Source: Fulvimarina sp. (GTDB taxonomy: Bacteria; Pseudomonadota; Alphaproteobacteria; Rhizobiales; Rhizobiaceae). Taken from it: a stretch of 64,000 nucleotides of DNA. The stretch spans positions 40,261 through 104,260 of the forward strand of contig PACL01000047.1 in the NCBI GenBank assembly GCA_002700095.1, given 5' to 3'. Numbering within the stretch: the stretch's first letter is position 1; each line of letters opens with the position of its first letter. Shown piece by piece: positions 1 through 7,134 of this stretch. Below the pieces are notes generated by a model. That model was not told the origin of the DNA, made no database searches, and saw nothing but the letters and a program-made list of their open reading frames with translations. The position numbers and the translations under genes are program-made.

Positions 1-214
1 GGCGATAGCGGCGTTGATACTCGAGAGACGCGAGCGCGGGCAAAAGCCGGATGTGGTACTCCGTCCCGCCACCGCGCCCCGATCGGGGGCGCGCAAAGGC
101 CGGGTGGTCGTTCCAGGATTCGCGGCTCGCTAGGTCAAGGATGCCCCTGACGGTTGAAGGTATATGCGGCAGGTTCTCCGCAGCGATCTCGCGGGCCGTC
201 AGCCATTCCTTCAT
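1..214 (-). CDS. MuA-like phage transposase, N-terminal fragment (runs off window)
   Basis: Only the first 71 codons lie in the window. The peptide starts MKEWLTAREIAAENLPHIP and continues through a conserved Trp and a GGGTEYH segment. This matches the winged-helix N-terminal domain of Mu-type transposases, which contacts the internal enhancer; in MuA the start is MELWVSPKECANLPGLP with a later GxxxEYN/H segment. The DDE catalytic core would lie beyond base 1. The start codon overlaps the stop of the upstream gene (ATGA, 211-214), so translation is probably coupled. It is the last visible gene of the leftward early operon. Confidence 0.75.
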   Translation of the reverse strand, partial: MKEWLTAREIAAENLPHIPSTVRGILDLASRESWNDHPAFARPRSGRGGGTEYHIRLLPALASLEYQRRYR

Positions 215-432
215 GACCGCGCCTCCCGCTGTGCTTCGACGAAGGCGCGGATGTCCGCCTCGTTGGGCTGCATCCATTCGAGCGTGGCGAGGACCGCCTC
301 CATCTCGTCGACGTGCCGGTCGGCCTCGACCTGGCGCATCTTCCGGGTCGCGACGAGGCGCGGATAGACCTTGCGGCGTTGGGCGATCTCCCGCCTCACG
401 CAGGCGATCTGGCTGGCGAGCGACAGCTTCAT
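211..432 (-). CDS. small conserved Mu-like phage protein, function unknown
   Basis: A 73-residue soluble, charged protein. The N-terminal half is Arg-rich (REIAQRRKVYPRLV) and the remainder is predicted helical with many Glu. Short proteins of this style (an RRxVYPR segment followed by an EADRHVDEMEAVLATL helix) recur in the early region of alphaproteobacterial Mu-like phages. No enzymatic motif is visible. It overlaps its upstream neighbour by 4 bases (ATGA at 429-432) and its downstream transposase by 4 bases, so it belongs to one translationally coupled early operon. Confidence 0.7.
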   Translation of the reverse strand: MKLSLASQIACVRREIAQRRKVYPRLVATRKMRQVEADRHVDEMEAVLATLEWMQPNEADIRAFVEAQREARS

Positions 433-893
433 GTCCGCGCCCTCGCCTTGGCCTTGAGGGTCGCCATCCGGGCATCGAGTAGCCGCTGGTGATCTTCGAT
501 CTGCTTCATCTCGATGATCTCGACATACTTCTCTTCGACCACCGCGTAGCCGAAGAGCGAGGGCACGAAGCCGAGCGCTTCGTAGCCCTTGGTCTCCGCG
601 ATGAGGGCGATGAAGGCGTCGAGCGGGATGCGGTTCTCCTCAGCCGCTTCCGACGCCCACTTCTCGATCGAAGTTTCCGAGACGGGACGGCCCAGCCTCA
701 CGGTCAGCAGCTCTGCCAGATGCCGGCGCGTCATCCCGGCCTCCTCGCGCGCGTCCTGCGTCGTCCGGCTGACGACCCGGGCGATCTGCGAGGCGAGTGA
801 GCCTCGGCCGGTCACCTCCGGTCCGAACCCGACCGAGACGGGCTCGGGCGCGGCGAACAGATCGCGTGTGTGGGCGTCGCGCCGGCGGCTCAT
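429..893 (-). CDS. phage early protein with possible HTH segment, function unknown
   Basis: A 154-residue protein. Residues around 45-100 (SRTTQDAREEAGMTRRHLAEL, then a second helical segment ending ETSIEKWASEA) look like a helix-turn-helix fold, so a DNA-binding role is plausible but not proven. The C-terminal third is a long charged helix (EIIEMKQIEDHQRLLDAR) suited to oligomerisation. It sits between the ParB-like gene, whose stop it overlaps, and the small gene before the transposase. Similar unnamed proteins occur in Mu-like phages of alphaproteobacteria; I assign no function. Confidence 0.65.
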   Translation of the reverse strand: MSRRRDAHTRDLFAAPEPVSVGFGPEVTGRGSLASQIARVVSRTTQDAREEAGMTRRHLAELLTVRLGRPVSETSIEKWASEAAEENRIPLDAFIALIAETKGYEALGFVPSLFGYAVVEEKYVEIIEMKQIEDHQRLLDARMATLKAKARART

Positions 894-1741
894 CAGGCGG
901 CCCGCCCGCGCTTGGCCGCGCGCTTGGCGAGCCAGACGTCGATGGCCTCGGCGTTCATCTCGAAGAACGCTTCCTTCTCGGGCGCCTTCAGCCGGACGAA
1001 CCGCTCATACATTCGCTCATAAGCCGGAACAGGTTTGGCGCCTGGCGCGTGGTCGAGCAGCGCCAGCGCCTCGGTCACGCTTGTCACCTTCGCAGGATCG
1101 CTGGTCAGGAGATCGACGACGGCACGCTGCCGGACCGGCGTTAGTTCCGCGAGCAGCAGCAGCTCTCTCTGCACGTCGGCGATGGCGTGAAGCGCAATCC
1201 GGCTGCGCAGATCGCCTTCGATCTTCGCGATCTTGAGGGAGCGGAATACACCGCGCCGGCCCAACTTCAGGGCGTTCTGTGCTGCGTCCGTCCAATTGAG
1301 TGCCAACTTGGCACTCAATTCCTCGTCGCTCTCGGCCGCAGTCTCACCAGCCTTCTTCCGGCCGGGCTTTTGCGCCGGTTGGGCGGCTTGGTAGATCTCG
1401 CACCAGGCGGCGACATAGATGGCGCGGTCGAGCGCCGTCAGGTCGCTCCGGAGCATGTTGCTCTTGATCTCGGCGAGCCGAACGGCAGCGTCGTCGGGAA
1501 GGGCCTCCTCCGGCTCAATGCGGGCCTCGATCTCGCTCCAGCCGAGCTGCAAGGCCGCCGCGATCCGGCGTGCGCCCTTCACCAGCTTGAAGCCGTTGCC
1601 GCGGGCGACGACGCGGATGGCGTTCGTCTGGCCGTCGCGGGTGAACTCCTCCGCCAGAACGCTCACCCAAATGGGGTCGAGGGCGCGAAGCCGGCCTTCG
1701 GTCTCAATCGAGGCGAGGGAAATCATGGAATGCGTCGTCAT
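893..1741 (-). CDS. ParB-like N-terminal domain protein of Mu-like phage
   Basis: A 282-residue protein. The N-terminal 110 residues show ParB/Spo0J architecture: L-DPIWVSVLAEEFTRDGQ, then VVARGNGFKLVKGARRIAAAL, the G-x-R/E-RR box region, and an AEIKSNMLRSDLTALDRA helix. It lacks the full partition-type HTH and C-terminal dimerisation architecture, and no parA is nearby, so plasmid-style partition is unlikely. ParB-like proteins of this sort occur in the early operons of Mu-like phages beside the transposase; a role in DNA binding during transposition or as a CTP switch is only inference. Its start overlaps the upstream stop as ATGA. Confidence 0.8.
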   Translation of the reverse strand: MTTHSMISLASIETEGRLRALDPIWVSVLAEEFTRDGQTNAIRVVARGNGFKLVKGARRIAAALQLGWSEIEARIEPEEALPDDAAVRLAEIKSNMLRSDLTALDRAIYVAAWCEIYQAAQPAQKPGRKKAGETAAESDEELSAKLALNWTDAAQNALKLGRRGVFRSLKIAKIEGDLRSRIALHAIADVQRELLLLAELTPVRQRAVVDLLTSDPAKVTSVTEALALLDHAPGAKPVPAYERMYERFVRLKAPEKEAFFEMNAEAIDVWLAKRAAKRGRAA

Positions 1742-1989
1742 GCGGTCAGTCTCTCTGGCGTGGTGAAGAGGTCAGGGTCGGCTGCGCCCTCGCTGGCGAT
1801 CGCCGCCGTACGCAGGGTGAATTTTGCGGTGGTAATCATCCGCTTGCGGGCTTGGAGCACCGTCGTGCGGACGTGACGGGCGGAGGCTCTGGGATCGACA
1901 GCGAGTTCCGGCGCGGCCATCTCCAGCACCGCCGCCGGATGGCGACGGGCGAAGGAGGTGCAGGCGGTCAGGAACTCGCCTGTGGTCAT
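1738..1989 (-). CDS. small phage early protein, function unknown
   Basis: An 83-residue basic protein (MTTGEFLTACTSFARRHPAAVLEMAAPELAVDPR...). It contains an RHVRTTVLQARKRMITTAKFTL segment, a helix rich in Arg and Lys compatible with nucleic-acid contact, but no family is recognised. Its ATG shares one base with the TAA of the 38-codon gene upstream, and its TGA overlaps the ParB-like start. The position inside the tightly packed early operon supports it being a real gene. Confidence 0.6.
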   Translation of the reverse strand: MTTGEFLTACTSFARRHPAAVLEMAAPELAVDPRASARHVRTTVLQARKRMITTAKFTLRTAAIASEGAADPDLFTTPERLTA

Positions 1990-2105
1990 TATCTCCCTCG
2001 CCCCATCGCAAGACCGAGGGCGATCATGCCGACGCCGTAGGTCATCGCCAGCATGATCATCTCCGGTCTGGTGACGGCCGCGGTTAACGCCGACAGCAAG
2101 GTCAT
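1989..2105 (-). CDS. 38-residue hydrophobic phage micro-protein
   Basis: Reading down the minus strand from the CAT at 2103-2105 gives a 38-residue peptide. It has a hydrophobic centre (EMIMLAMTYGVGMIALGLAMG) long enough for a single membrane span and ends GRGR. It starts inside the Ner stop (ATGA) and its TAA shares a base with the next ATG (TAATG), so it fills the gap between ner and the 83-residue gene with no spare bases. That packing is the main evidence that it is translated. Function unknown; small membrane peptides of phages often act on host envelope or transport. Confidence 0.55.
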   Translation of the reverse strand: MTLLSALTAAVTRPEMIMLAMTYGVGMIALGLAMGRGR

Positions 2106-2425
2106 GCGGAGGCCCTCTCGCTGGCAGACGCCGCCTTGCGCTTTTGCCGCGACGGGACGGGATTTTTCGGGTTAGGTTTGGCGTGGCTCGAACGCGAGCG
2201 GACGAACATGTCCGCGGGAAACAAGGTGTCGAACGGGATCTGGAGAGCGGCCGCGATGGCGTCCGCGCCCTTGCGGCTGAGGCCCATTAGGGCGTGCCGG
2301 CAGGCGCTCTCCGGCAGACCGGCGTCACGCGCGATCCCGGACAGGGACATGCCACGCGAATGGACCTCCGCCTTGATCGAATGGCGGTTCCATTCGGCTG
2401 GCGGCCTGGCGGCGTTTCGCTTCAT
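2102..2425 (-). CDS. ner: Ner-type phage regulator (Nlp/Ner family)
   Basis: A 107-residue protein. After a short basic start (MKRNAARPPAEWNRHSIKAEV) it carries the Ner signature: helix-turn-helix SLSGIARDAGLPESACRHALM and a following ADAIAAALQIPFDTLFPA segment, as in phage Mu Ner and host SfsB/Nlp. The C-terminal tail is basic and low in complexity. In Mu, Ner is the first early gene and represses both the repressor and early promoters during the lytic phase. It is the first gene of the leftward operon here and diverges from the repressor, as expected. The tail beyond residue 75 is longer than Mu Ner. Confidence 0.85.
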   Translation of the reverse strand: MKRNAARPPAEWNRHSIKAEVHSRGMSLSGIARDAGLPESACRHALMGLSRKGADAIAAALQIPFDTLFPADMFVRSRSSHAKPNPKNPVPSRQKRKAASASERASA

Positions 2426-2639
2426 TCGGGCTCCTCGGGAGAGGCCGGTTGGCAGGCCGGCCTTTTTCTGGGGTGGATTTAACGGTTAGTGACACGGAAG
2501 TTAACTCTATAGTGCGCAACAATCAAGCCCCCGAGAGCCCAAAGGGCACTTCATTGTTAGGCGCGTGGCCTCCAGAGGGCTTGGCCTGCGGAACCTGCGA
2601 AAAATCAGAGACTTGGCGCGTTCAAAGGGCGAATTTGCG

Positions 2640-2662
2640 AACTTTGAAGCAACTTCAAAGTT
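2640..2662. promoter_or_regulatory. perfect dyad in front of the repressor start (probable operator)
   Basis: Two 10-base arms, AACTTTGAAG and CTTCAAAGTT, are separated by CAA, and the right arm ends 10 bases before the GTG start of the repressor. The position within the control region between ner and the repressor suggests autoregulation by the repressor or binding by Ner. Alternatively the hairpin may mask the repressor ribosome-binding region in RNA. The rest of the divergent region (2426-2639) is AT-richer around 2480-2520 (TTAACGG, GTTAACTCTATAG), which probably holds the early promoter. Confidence 0.6.
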
Positions 2663-2672
2663 TGGGTGGCAA

Positions 2673-3410
2673 GTGAGCACGTTCGCGGAGAGACTGGAGG
2701 AGCTGGCTTCCGAGCACCGTAGTGCTAACGCGTTCGCTCGCCATCTGGGGATCGGCCAGAGCCTGCTGAGGAAGTACCTTGCCGGCGGAACTCCCGGATT
2801 GGACAAGGTCGTTCAGATCGCGCGCTCGACAGGAGTGTCTGTTGAATGGCTCGCGACAGGCGAAGGCCTTCGGCGCGAATCAGAACGTGACTCTCGCGCA
2901 GTTTCGAGTCAGGGTAGCGATGGAACACAACAAGAACATTCCGGAGCGCCGATGCTGCAAGTCGTTGATCCAAAATCCCTTGCTGCTAACGCGCTGGTGC
3001 TGGTGCCCCGTCTCGATCTCGCCGCTTCCGCGGGTGCCGGTGCGCTCGTCGAGTATGAGGAGGAGGGCGAGCTCGTCGCCTTCTCCGATCGCTGGTTGCG
3101 GGAGCGTCACATTACGCCTGGCGCCGCTCGCATGTTGACCGCCAAGGGCGATTCCATGGAACCGACGATCCGCTCGGGCGACATGCTGATCATCGACACA
3201 TCCATCAACATGGCCGTCGATTCCGCGATCTACGTCGTCGTCTATGGCGGCCTTCTGCTGGTCAAGCGATTGTTTATGCTGATCGACGGCGGTGTCGTGC
3301 TGTCCAGCGACAACAAGGCGGTCTATGGCCGTGACGAGGAGATCAAGGCCGGCGAGGTCGACCAGCTTCACGTTGCAGGTCGTGTCATGTGGTTCGGCCG
3401 GGCGATGTAG
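2673..3410 (+). CDS. phage C repressor, HTH plus S24/LexA-like peptidase
   Basis: A 245-residue protein with a two-domain repressor layout. Residues 1-65 are a Cro/CI helix-turn-helix (SANAFARHLGIGQSLLRKYL ... VQIARSTGVSVEWLATGEG). The C-terminal half is an S24 peptidase with the nucleophile in GDSMEPTIRSGDML and the general-base Lys in LLLVKRLF. An Ala-Gly pair lies in the linker (AASAGAGAL), so RecA-stimulated self-cleavage is plausible. The GTG at 2673 is chosen because it begins right at the HTH and follows a GGGTGG; the reading frame is open farther upstream. It maintains lysogeny and diverges from ner. Confidence 0.85.
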   Translation: MSTFAERLEELASEHRSANAFARHLGIGQSLLRKYLAGGTPGLDKVVQIARSTGVSVEWLATGEGLRRESERDSRAVSSQGSDGTQQEHSGAPMLQVVDPKSLAANALVLVPRLDLAASAGAGALVEYEEEGELVAFSDRWLRERHITPGAARMLTAKGDSMEPTIRSGDMLIIDTSINMAVDSAIYVVVYGGLLLVKRLFMLIDGGVVLSSDNKAVYGRDEEIKAGEVDQLHVAGRVMWFGRAM

Positions 3411-3544
3411 TTGCAGGAGGACAAGTCGGTCGCTGCCGATGCGCTGCTACAGCTTGGCTGGCCGGATTCATGCGGCACCACAACCGAGACCGTTCACGCC
3501 ACCATTCAGTGATCACGCCCAACCTAGATATAAGGTGAGACGTC

Positions 3545-4450
3545 ATGTCGGCCCCTGAAATTAAAATACCTGATCTGTCGATAGCTGAAAGATTAATTTA
3601 TTGCTCGGTGAAGCTCACGTCATTTGCAAAGGGCGTCCCTATCGGCACCGGGACTGGTTTCTTCATGGATTTTGCTGAAACCGGCGATAGTCGTATCCCA
3701 ACAATAGTGACAAATAAACACGTAGTCGAAGGGTCCGATGAAGTTTCCGCTTATTTTCATTTCAGCGAGAACAATCGACCATCAGGGATGATTTGCGAAT
3801 GCAGGATGCAACTCACACAAAATTCAAACGTCGATCACCCAGACGACAATATCGATCTTTGTGCAATTCCGATTGGCGGTCTACTCAATCATTATCTTCA
3901 TAGTGATAGTCCCATTTTTTATCTTTCGGTGGATGCGAGCATAATCCCATCTGACGAAGACTGGAATTACTTTGACGCCATCGAAGAAGTCATGATGATT
4001 GGATGCCCTAACGGACTCTACGACTATTTTAACAATTTACCTATAGTTCGACGCGGCTGTACGGCGTCCTCTATGTCAAAAAGATACAACGGGAAGGAGG
4101 AATTCATGGTCGACATGGCCTGTTTTCCTGGCTCTTCCGGATCCCCTGTATTCATATACGATCGGACTGGGTACTTAGATAGGCGTAATGGTATTTACGC
4201 CCTTGGCAAGGCTCGCCTCAATCTCGTTGGTGTCCTCTATTCGGGACCACAGATTTCCAACGATGGTCAAATTATTTTGGCTCGTCCCACTAAAATCGTC
4301 GTCTCATCTATGATGCATCTCGGGAACGTGATCAGATCGTCCGCGTTGCACGGAATTGATGCGGCGGTAAGAGACATAATAAGCTCAGGGTCGGCGTCTA
4401 CATCTCTGACTGGCCCCGCTATTACGGCATCTGTCTTATCGAGGCGGTGA
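3545..4450 (+). CDS. trypsin-like serine protease, prophage cargo
   Basis: A 301-residue protein with a chymotrypsin-fold catalytic triad: His59 in TNKHVV, Asp104 in DNIDLCAIP and Ser198 in FPGSSGSPVF. A GTGTGFF strand precedes the His, as in HtrA-like and cellular trypsin-like peptidases. There is no signal peptide, PDZ domain or membrane segment, so it probably acts in the cytoplasm. AAGGTGAG lies upstream of the ATG. Base composition is clearly more AT-rich than both flanks, and it sits between the repressor and the phage end, where transposable phages carry genes expressed in the lysogen. A superinfection-exclusion or defence role is inference; the substrate is unknown. Confidence 0.8.
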   Translation: MSAPEIKIPDLSIAERLIYCSVKLTSFAKGVPIGTGTGFFMDFAETGDSRIPTIVTNKHVVEGSDEVSAYFHFSENNRPSGMICECRMQLTQNSNVDHPDDNIDLCAIPIGGLLNHYLHSDSPIFYLSVDASIIPSDEDWNYFDAIEEVMMIGCPNGLYDYFNNLPIVRRGCTASSMSKRYNGKEEFMVDMACFPGSSGSPVFIYDRTGYLDRRNGIYALGKARLNLVGVLYSGPQISNDGQIILARPTKIVVSSMMHLGNVIRSSALHGIDAAVRDIISSGSASTSLTGPAITASVLSRR

Positions 4451-4631
4451 GCGCATTTACGCCGCAAAACCGTAGAACCCACGTGCTGCATCAAGCGGAA
4501 GCGCTGCAGCAAAAGCGTTCGCAATGTTCTCTCGCCAGTTACCACTATCCGCGCTCGCTTCCACTCAATGCCGCCAATCTGTTGATGCGCATCAAGCCTC
4601 CATCCGTATGCAAAACCGCCATTTTGATCTT

Positions 4632-4672
4632 GCGCGGGCAAAGAAGCTCCGAAGCTTCTTGTTCGCCCGCGC
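4632..4672. repeat. long imperfect inverted repeat near the phage end
   Basis: GCGCGGGC and GCCCGCGC arms enclose AGAAGCT and AGCTTCT arms, giving a near-palindrome with a three-base loop (CCG) and a small bulge. It lies about 180 bases after the protease gene and could end its transcript, although no T-run follows, or be a protein-binding site at the phage end. The surrounding 4451-4926 contains no convincing gene. Confidence 0.5.
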
Positions 4673-4740
4673 ATTCCCACAAGCCGCCATGTGTTCTTGC
4701 GCATTACACTTCGGAGAACCGCCTTTTGAGCCGCATTTGT

Positions 4741-4805
4741 GGGAGCATTTGAATTGACGCCCTTGGCGCCGAATTCCGCCTCAAGGGAGCATTTGAATTG
4801 ACGCC
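4741..4805. repeat. two 21-bp direct repeats near the phage left end (possible transposase sites)
   Basis: An identical 21-base segment starting GGGAGCATTTGAATTGAC occurs at 4741-4761 and 4785-4805, a 44-base period. Related GGCGGAAT-type blocks lie just beside the second copy and nearer the end (about 4873-4880). Mu has three transposase-binding sites of about 22 bases at its left end, so these are good candidates for the L-type sites of this phage. They lie about 120-185 bases from the terminal dinucleotide. Confidence 0.5.
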
Positions 4806-4854
4806 TCGGCTCTCGCCATTTGTCCGTCAATCGCCTCTCAGAGCCCCGCTCCGC

Positions 4855-5637
4855 CTACACTTTCCCCCGAGATTCCGCCTGATCCCGGAAAATCCCGGCC
4901 AGGCTCATCTGATCTGTCGCGTTACAGTAGATCAGGGCGCCCGAGGGCCGGGCCGAGTTCTCCAGGAGGGCCCGGTTCCAGCGCGCCGCGGCATTGTGGA
5001 GATCGAGAGCGTTCTGCGCCGCCCCCAGCGGGGCAAAGCCGCGATGGTCGGCGAGCGGATGAAACAGCGCCAGCGGCAGGATCGTCGACGGCTCACCGCC
5101 CGGCCCCTCCGCCGCGATCCGCCGGACGCTCGCCCCCGCCCGGTATTCGTAGGCCTCCGGCCAGCCGTCGACACCCTCGATCAGCCGGACCCGGTCCGGC
5201 CTCAGGAGATGCAGCGCCCGCACCTCGCCGTCGATCAGCGCGGCCTCCACATAGGCGTTGCCGGACAGGAGAAGATGGCCGCAGATCGCCTCGACGAAGG
5301 CCGCCCCGTCGGTCATCGGGTTCGGTCGCCGCAACAGCTCCAGCAGCCGATGCCCGCTCACCTCGCTGTCGCCGTCGTGCAGCACCAGCGGGATCGCCGC
5401 CGCCGCCTCGCTGATCAGCCGGACGGACCGATAGGCGACCGGGTTCTGCATGAACCCGCCCCGCGCCAGCGCCGCATAGGACCGCTCGACAAAGGCCCCG
5501 TCGCCGCCACCCGTGAAAACCAGCGTCCCCGCCACCGTGGCGATGGATTTTTGCTCGCCGGGCACCGCGCCCTCGCCCTCACCGGGCGGCCGAGAGGCCG
5601 CGCCGAACCAGCTCGCGATCGTTCCCGCAAGTCCCAT
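4855..5637 (-). pseudogene. GTA portal protein (HK97 family), truncated by prophage insertion
   Basis: The gene starts at the ATG at 5637 (MGLAGTIASWFG) after CGGAG. The first 237 codons are a good HK97-type gene transfer agent portal: NPVAYRSVRLISEAAAAIPLVL, LLSGNAYVEAAL, LRPDRVRLI, FAPLGAAQNALDLHNAAARWN and SARPSGALIY. Intact portals of this type have roughly 390-400 residues. After the Tyr of SGALIY the frame runs into the prophage end and adds 23 unrelated residues before a stop at 4855. The C-terminal part of the portal, needed for ring assembly, is missing here and should sit beyond the prophage. The truncated protein is very unlikely to make a portal. Confidence 0.85.
4921..4931. other. 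prophage-host junction (attL) with putative 5-bp target site
   Basis: On the plus strand ...GTTACA is phage (to 4926) and GTAGA... is host (from 4927). Read on the minus strand the phage begins 5'-TGTAACGC, matching the 5'-TG terminal rule of Mu-type elements (Mu itself begins TGTATTG). Portal protein similarity stops exactly at this base. The 5-bp target duplication is predicted, not seen, because the other phage end is outside the window. Confidence 0.8.
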
Positions 5638-5778
5638 GTGTCGCTCCGATGTTCTGGAATGCGTTCGGGAAACTGGCCATTTGCGCGGCCGGCCACCTGT
5701 TAGCGCGGGAGCCCTTCGGCACGGCGCCGGCCTCACCGGCAAATGCCCTTCGCCAGCAGCGCGCGACGCTGCCGCCCC

Positions 5779-7134
5779 CTAAAGCCCCCGGATCCGCGGC
5801 GCCTCGCCACCACCGGCCAGCGCGTTCACCGCCCAGACCAGCGCGTCGAGTCGGTCCGGGGACCGCCCTCCGGACAAGCCGTCAGCGCCGAAATCCGCCA
5901 TCTCGTCTTCCAGCTCGGGAAACCGGCCGGCATGGCGCACCCGGCCGCGTTGGTAGAGCGCGGCAACGGGTTCCGCCCGCAGCCACTTGCCCCGCGTGGC
6001 CCGCACCGCCTGGAAGGGGGTGTCGGGGCTCGCCGCCCGGATCACCGCCTCCACCATGTCGCCGCCCTGGTTCACCTCGGCGACAATGCGGTCGGCCTGA
6101 AGCGCCTGATAGAGCCCGATCGCGGCGGCGGCCCATTCATGCGGCTTGGCCCGCCTGCGGCTCGCATCGGCGAGGACATAGATCGTCCCGTCGGCCCCGC
6201 GTCCCGCGGCGACGATGCCGCAGGCGTCGGACTTCGCCGTCGAGGTCGCCGGCGGATCCACCGCGACGACCACCCGCTGCAATTCGTCCGGCGCCGCGCA
6301 GCGCTCCCGTTCGATCCGGGCGAGGTCGAACAGCGCGTCCTCGCGGGCAGACAGGATCTGCCCATCCAGTTCCTGCCGCCCGAGCCGCGTGCCGCCGTAG
6401 CGTTCGGTCATCGCGGCGAGGAACCCCGGCGCGAGATTGCCGGCGTTCTCCGCCGTCGTCATGTGGGTCGCAACGGTCTGCGGATCTGCGATCAGCCGCT
6501 TCAGGAGCGGGATCGGCCGAGGCGTCGTCGTGAACAGCGCGCGCGGACTTTTGCCCAGCCGCAGCGCCAGCTGCAGATTGTCGAAACACGCTTCCCCATG
6601 CACCCATTTCGCCAGCTCGTCGCCCCAGGCGAGATCGAACTGGTAGCCGCGCAGGGCGTCGGGATCCTCCGACGAGAACATCTGGGCGATCGCCCCGTTG
6701 GCGAACACCAGCCGCCGCCGGCTCGCCTCGAAGACCGGTCGCGGCTGGCCGGAAACGGCGAGCAGTCCGCTTTCCCCGTCGATCATCACCTCGCGGGCGT
6801 CGGCCAGCGTCTCCGCCAAGAGCCCGATCCGCATATGCGGCCGGTCGGCGTAGGGGGCCTTGCCGGCCGCCATCGCCCGCACCCATTCGGCGCCCGCCCG
6901 CGTCTTGCCGGAGCCCCGGCCGCCGACGATCAGCCATTGCCGCCAGCCGCCCGGCGGCGGCAATTGCGAAGGCCGCGCGGTGACCGCCCAGGAGGGCTGC
7001 GCGCCGGCCAGCACCCGGGCCTTCTGCCGGGAGATCAGCTGATCCGTCTCGCCCCAGAACTCCGCCTCGGTCAGCCGCGCCGCGCTCTCGCTGGCAGCGT
7101 CCTCGTCCCCATCTCCGTCCCCGCTATGCGCCAT
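5779..7134 (-). CDS. GTA/phage large terminase (DNA packaging ATPase-nuclease)
   Basis: A 451-residue protein. The Walker A motif GGRGSGKTRA lies near residues 71-80, and a Walker-B-like segment FDLAWGDE near 166-173. The RNase H-fold nuclease half has acidic motifs at VVAVDPPAT and in the SPDRLDALVWA helix near the C-terminus. It corresponds to RcGTA g2, the motor that fills GTA heads with host DNA. The ATG at 7134 is preferred because an upstream extension would be a low-complexity Arg-rich tail overlapping the neighbour. It overlaps the g1-like gene by 11 bases. The gene itself looks intact although the portal downstream is broken. Confidence 0.9.
   Translation of the reverse strand: MAHSGDGDGDEDAASESAARLTEAEFWGETDQLISRQKARVLAGAQPSWAVTARPSQLPPPGGWRQWLIVGGRGSGKTRAGAEWVRAMAAGKAPYADRPHMRIGLLAETLADAREVMIDGESGLLAVSGQPRPVFEASRRRLVFANGAIAQMFSSEDPDALRGYQFDLAWGDELAKWVHGEACFDNLQLALRLGKSPRALFTTTPRPIPLLKRLIADPQTVATHMTTAENAGNLAPGFLAAMTERYGGTRLGRQELDGQILSAREDALFDLARIERERCAAPDELQRVVVAVDPPATSTAKSDACGIVAAGRGADGTIYVLADASRRRAKPHEWAAAAIGLYQALQADRIVAEVNQGGDMVEAVIRAASPDTPFQAVRATRGKWLRAEPVAALYQRGRVRHAGRFPELEDEMADFGADGLSGGRSPDRLDALVWAVNALAGGGEAPRIRGL

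Larger units (their letters stand above)
1..4926. mobile_element. Mu-like transposable prophage, left-end part
   Basis: The stretch carries the hallmark early block of a transposable phage: repressor reading one way, Ner and transposase reading the other, and a terminal 5'-TGTAAC on the minus strand at 4926. The phage left end is at the right side here, so the prophage is inverted relative to the numbering and continues past base 1. Mu-type ends begin with TG and are inserted with a 5-bp target duplication; the host side starts with GTAGA (4927-4931), which should recur at the far end outside this window. The end lies inside a gene transfer agent portal gene. Identity rests on gene order plus the transposase N-terminus, Ner and the junction. 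Confidence 0.85.

Noticed and set aside
3411..3544. Short TTG-initiated frame after the repressor (LQEDKSVAADALLQLGWP...)
   Set aside because: Only about 34 codons, no ribosome site and no overlap coupling; it may be a decayed extension of the repressor, but cannot be supported.
4267..4830. 187-codon minus-strand frame near the phage end
   Set aside because: It overlaps the end of the protease gene and the repeats, and shows no family features.
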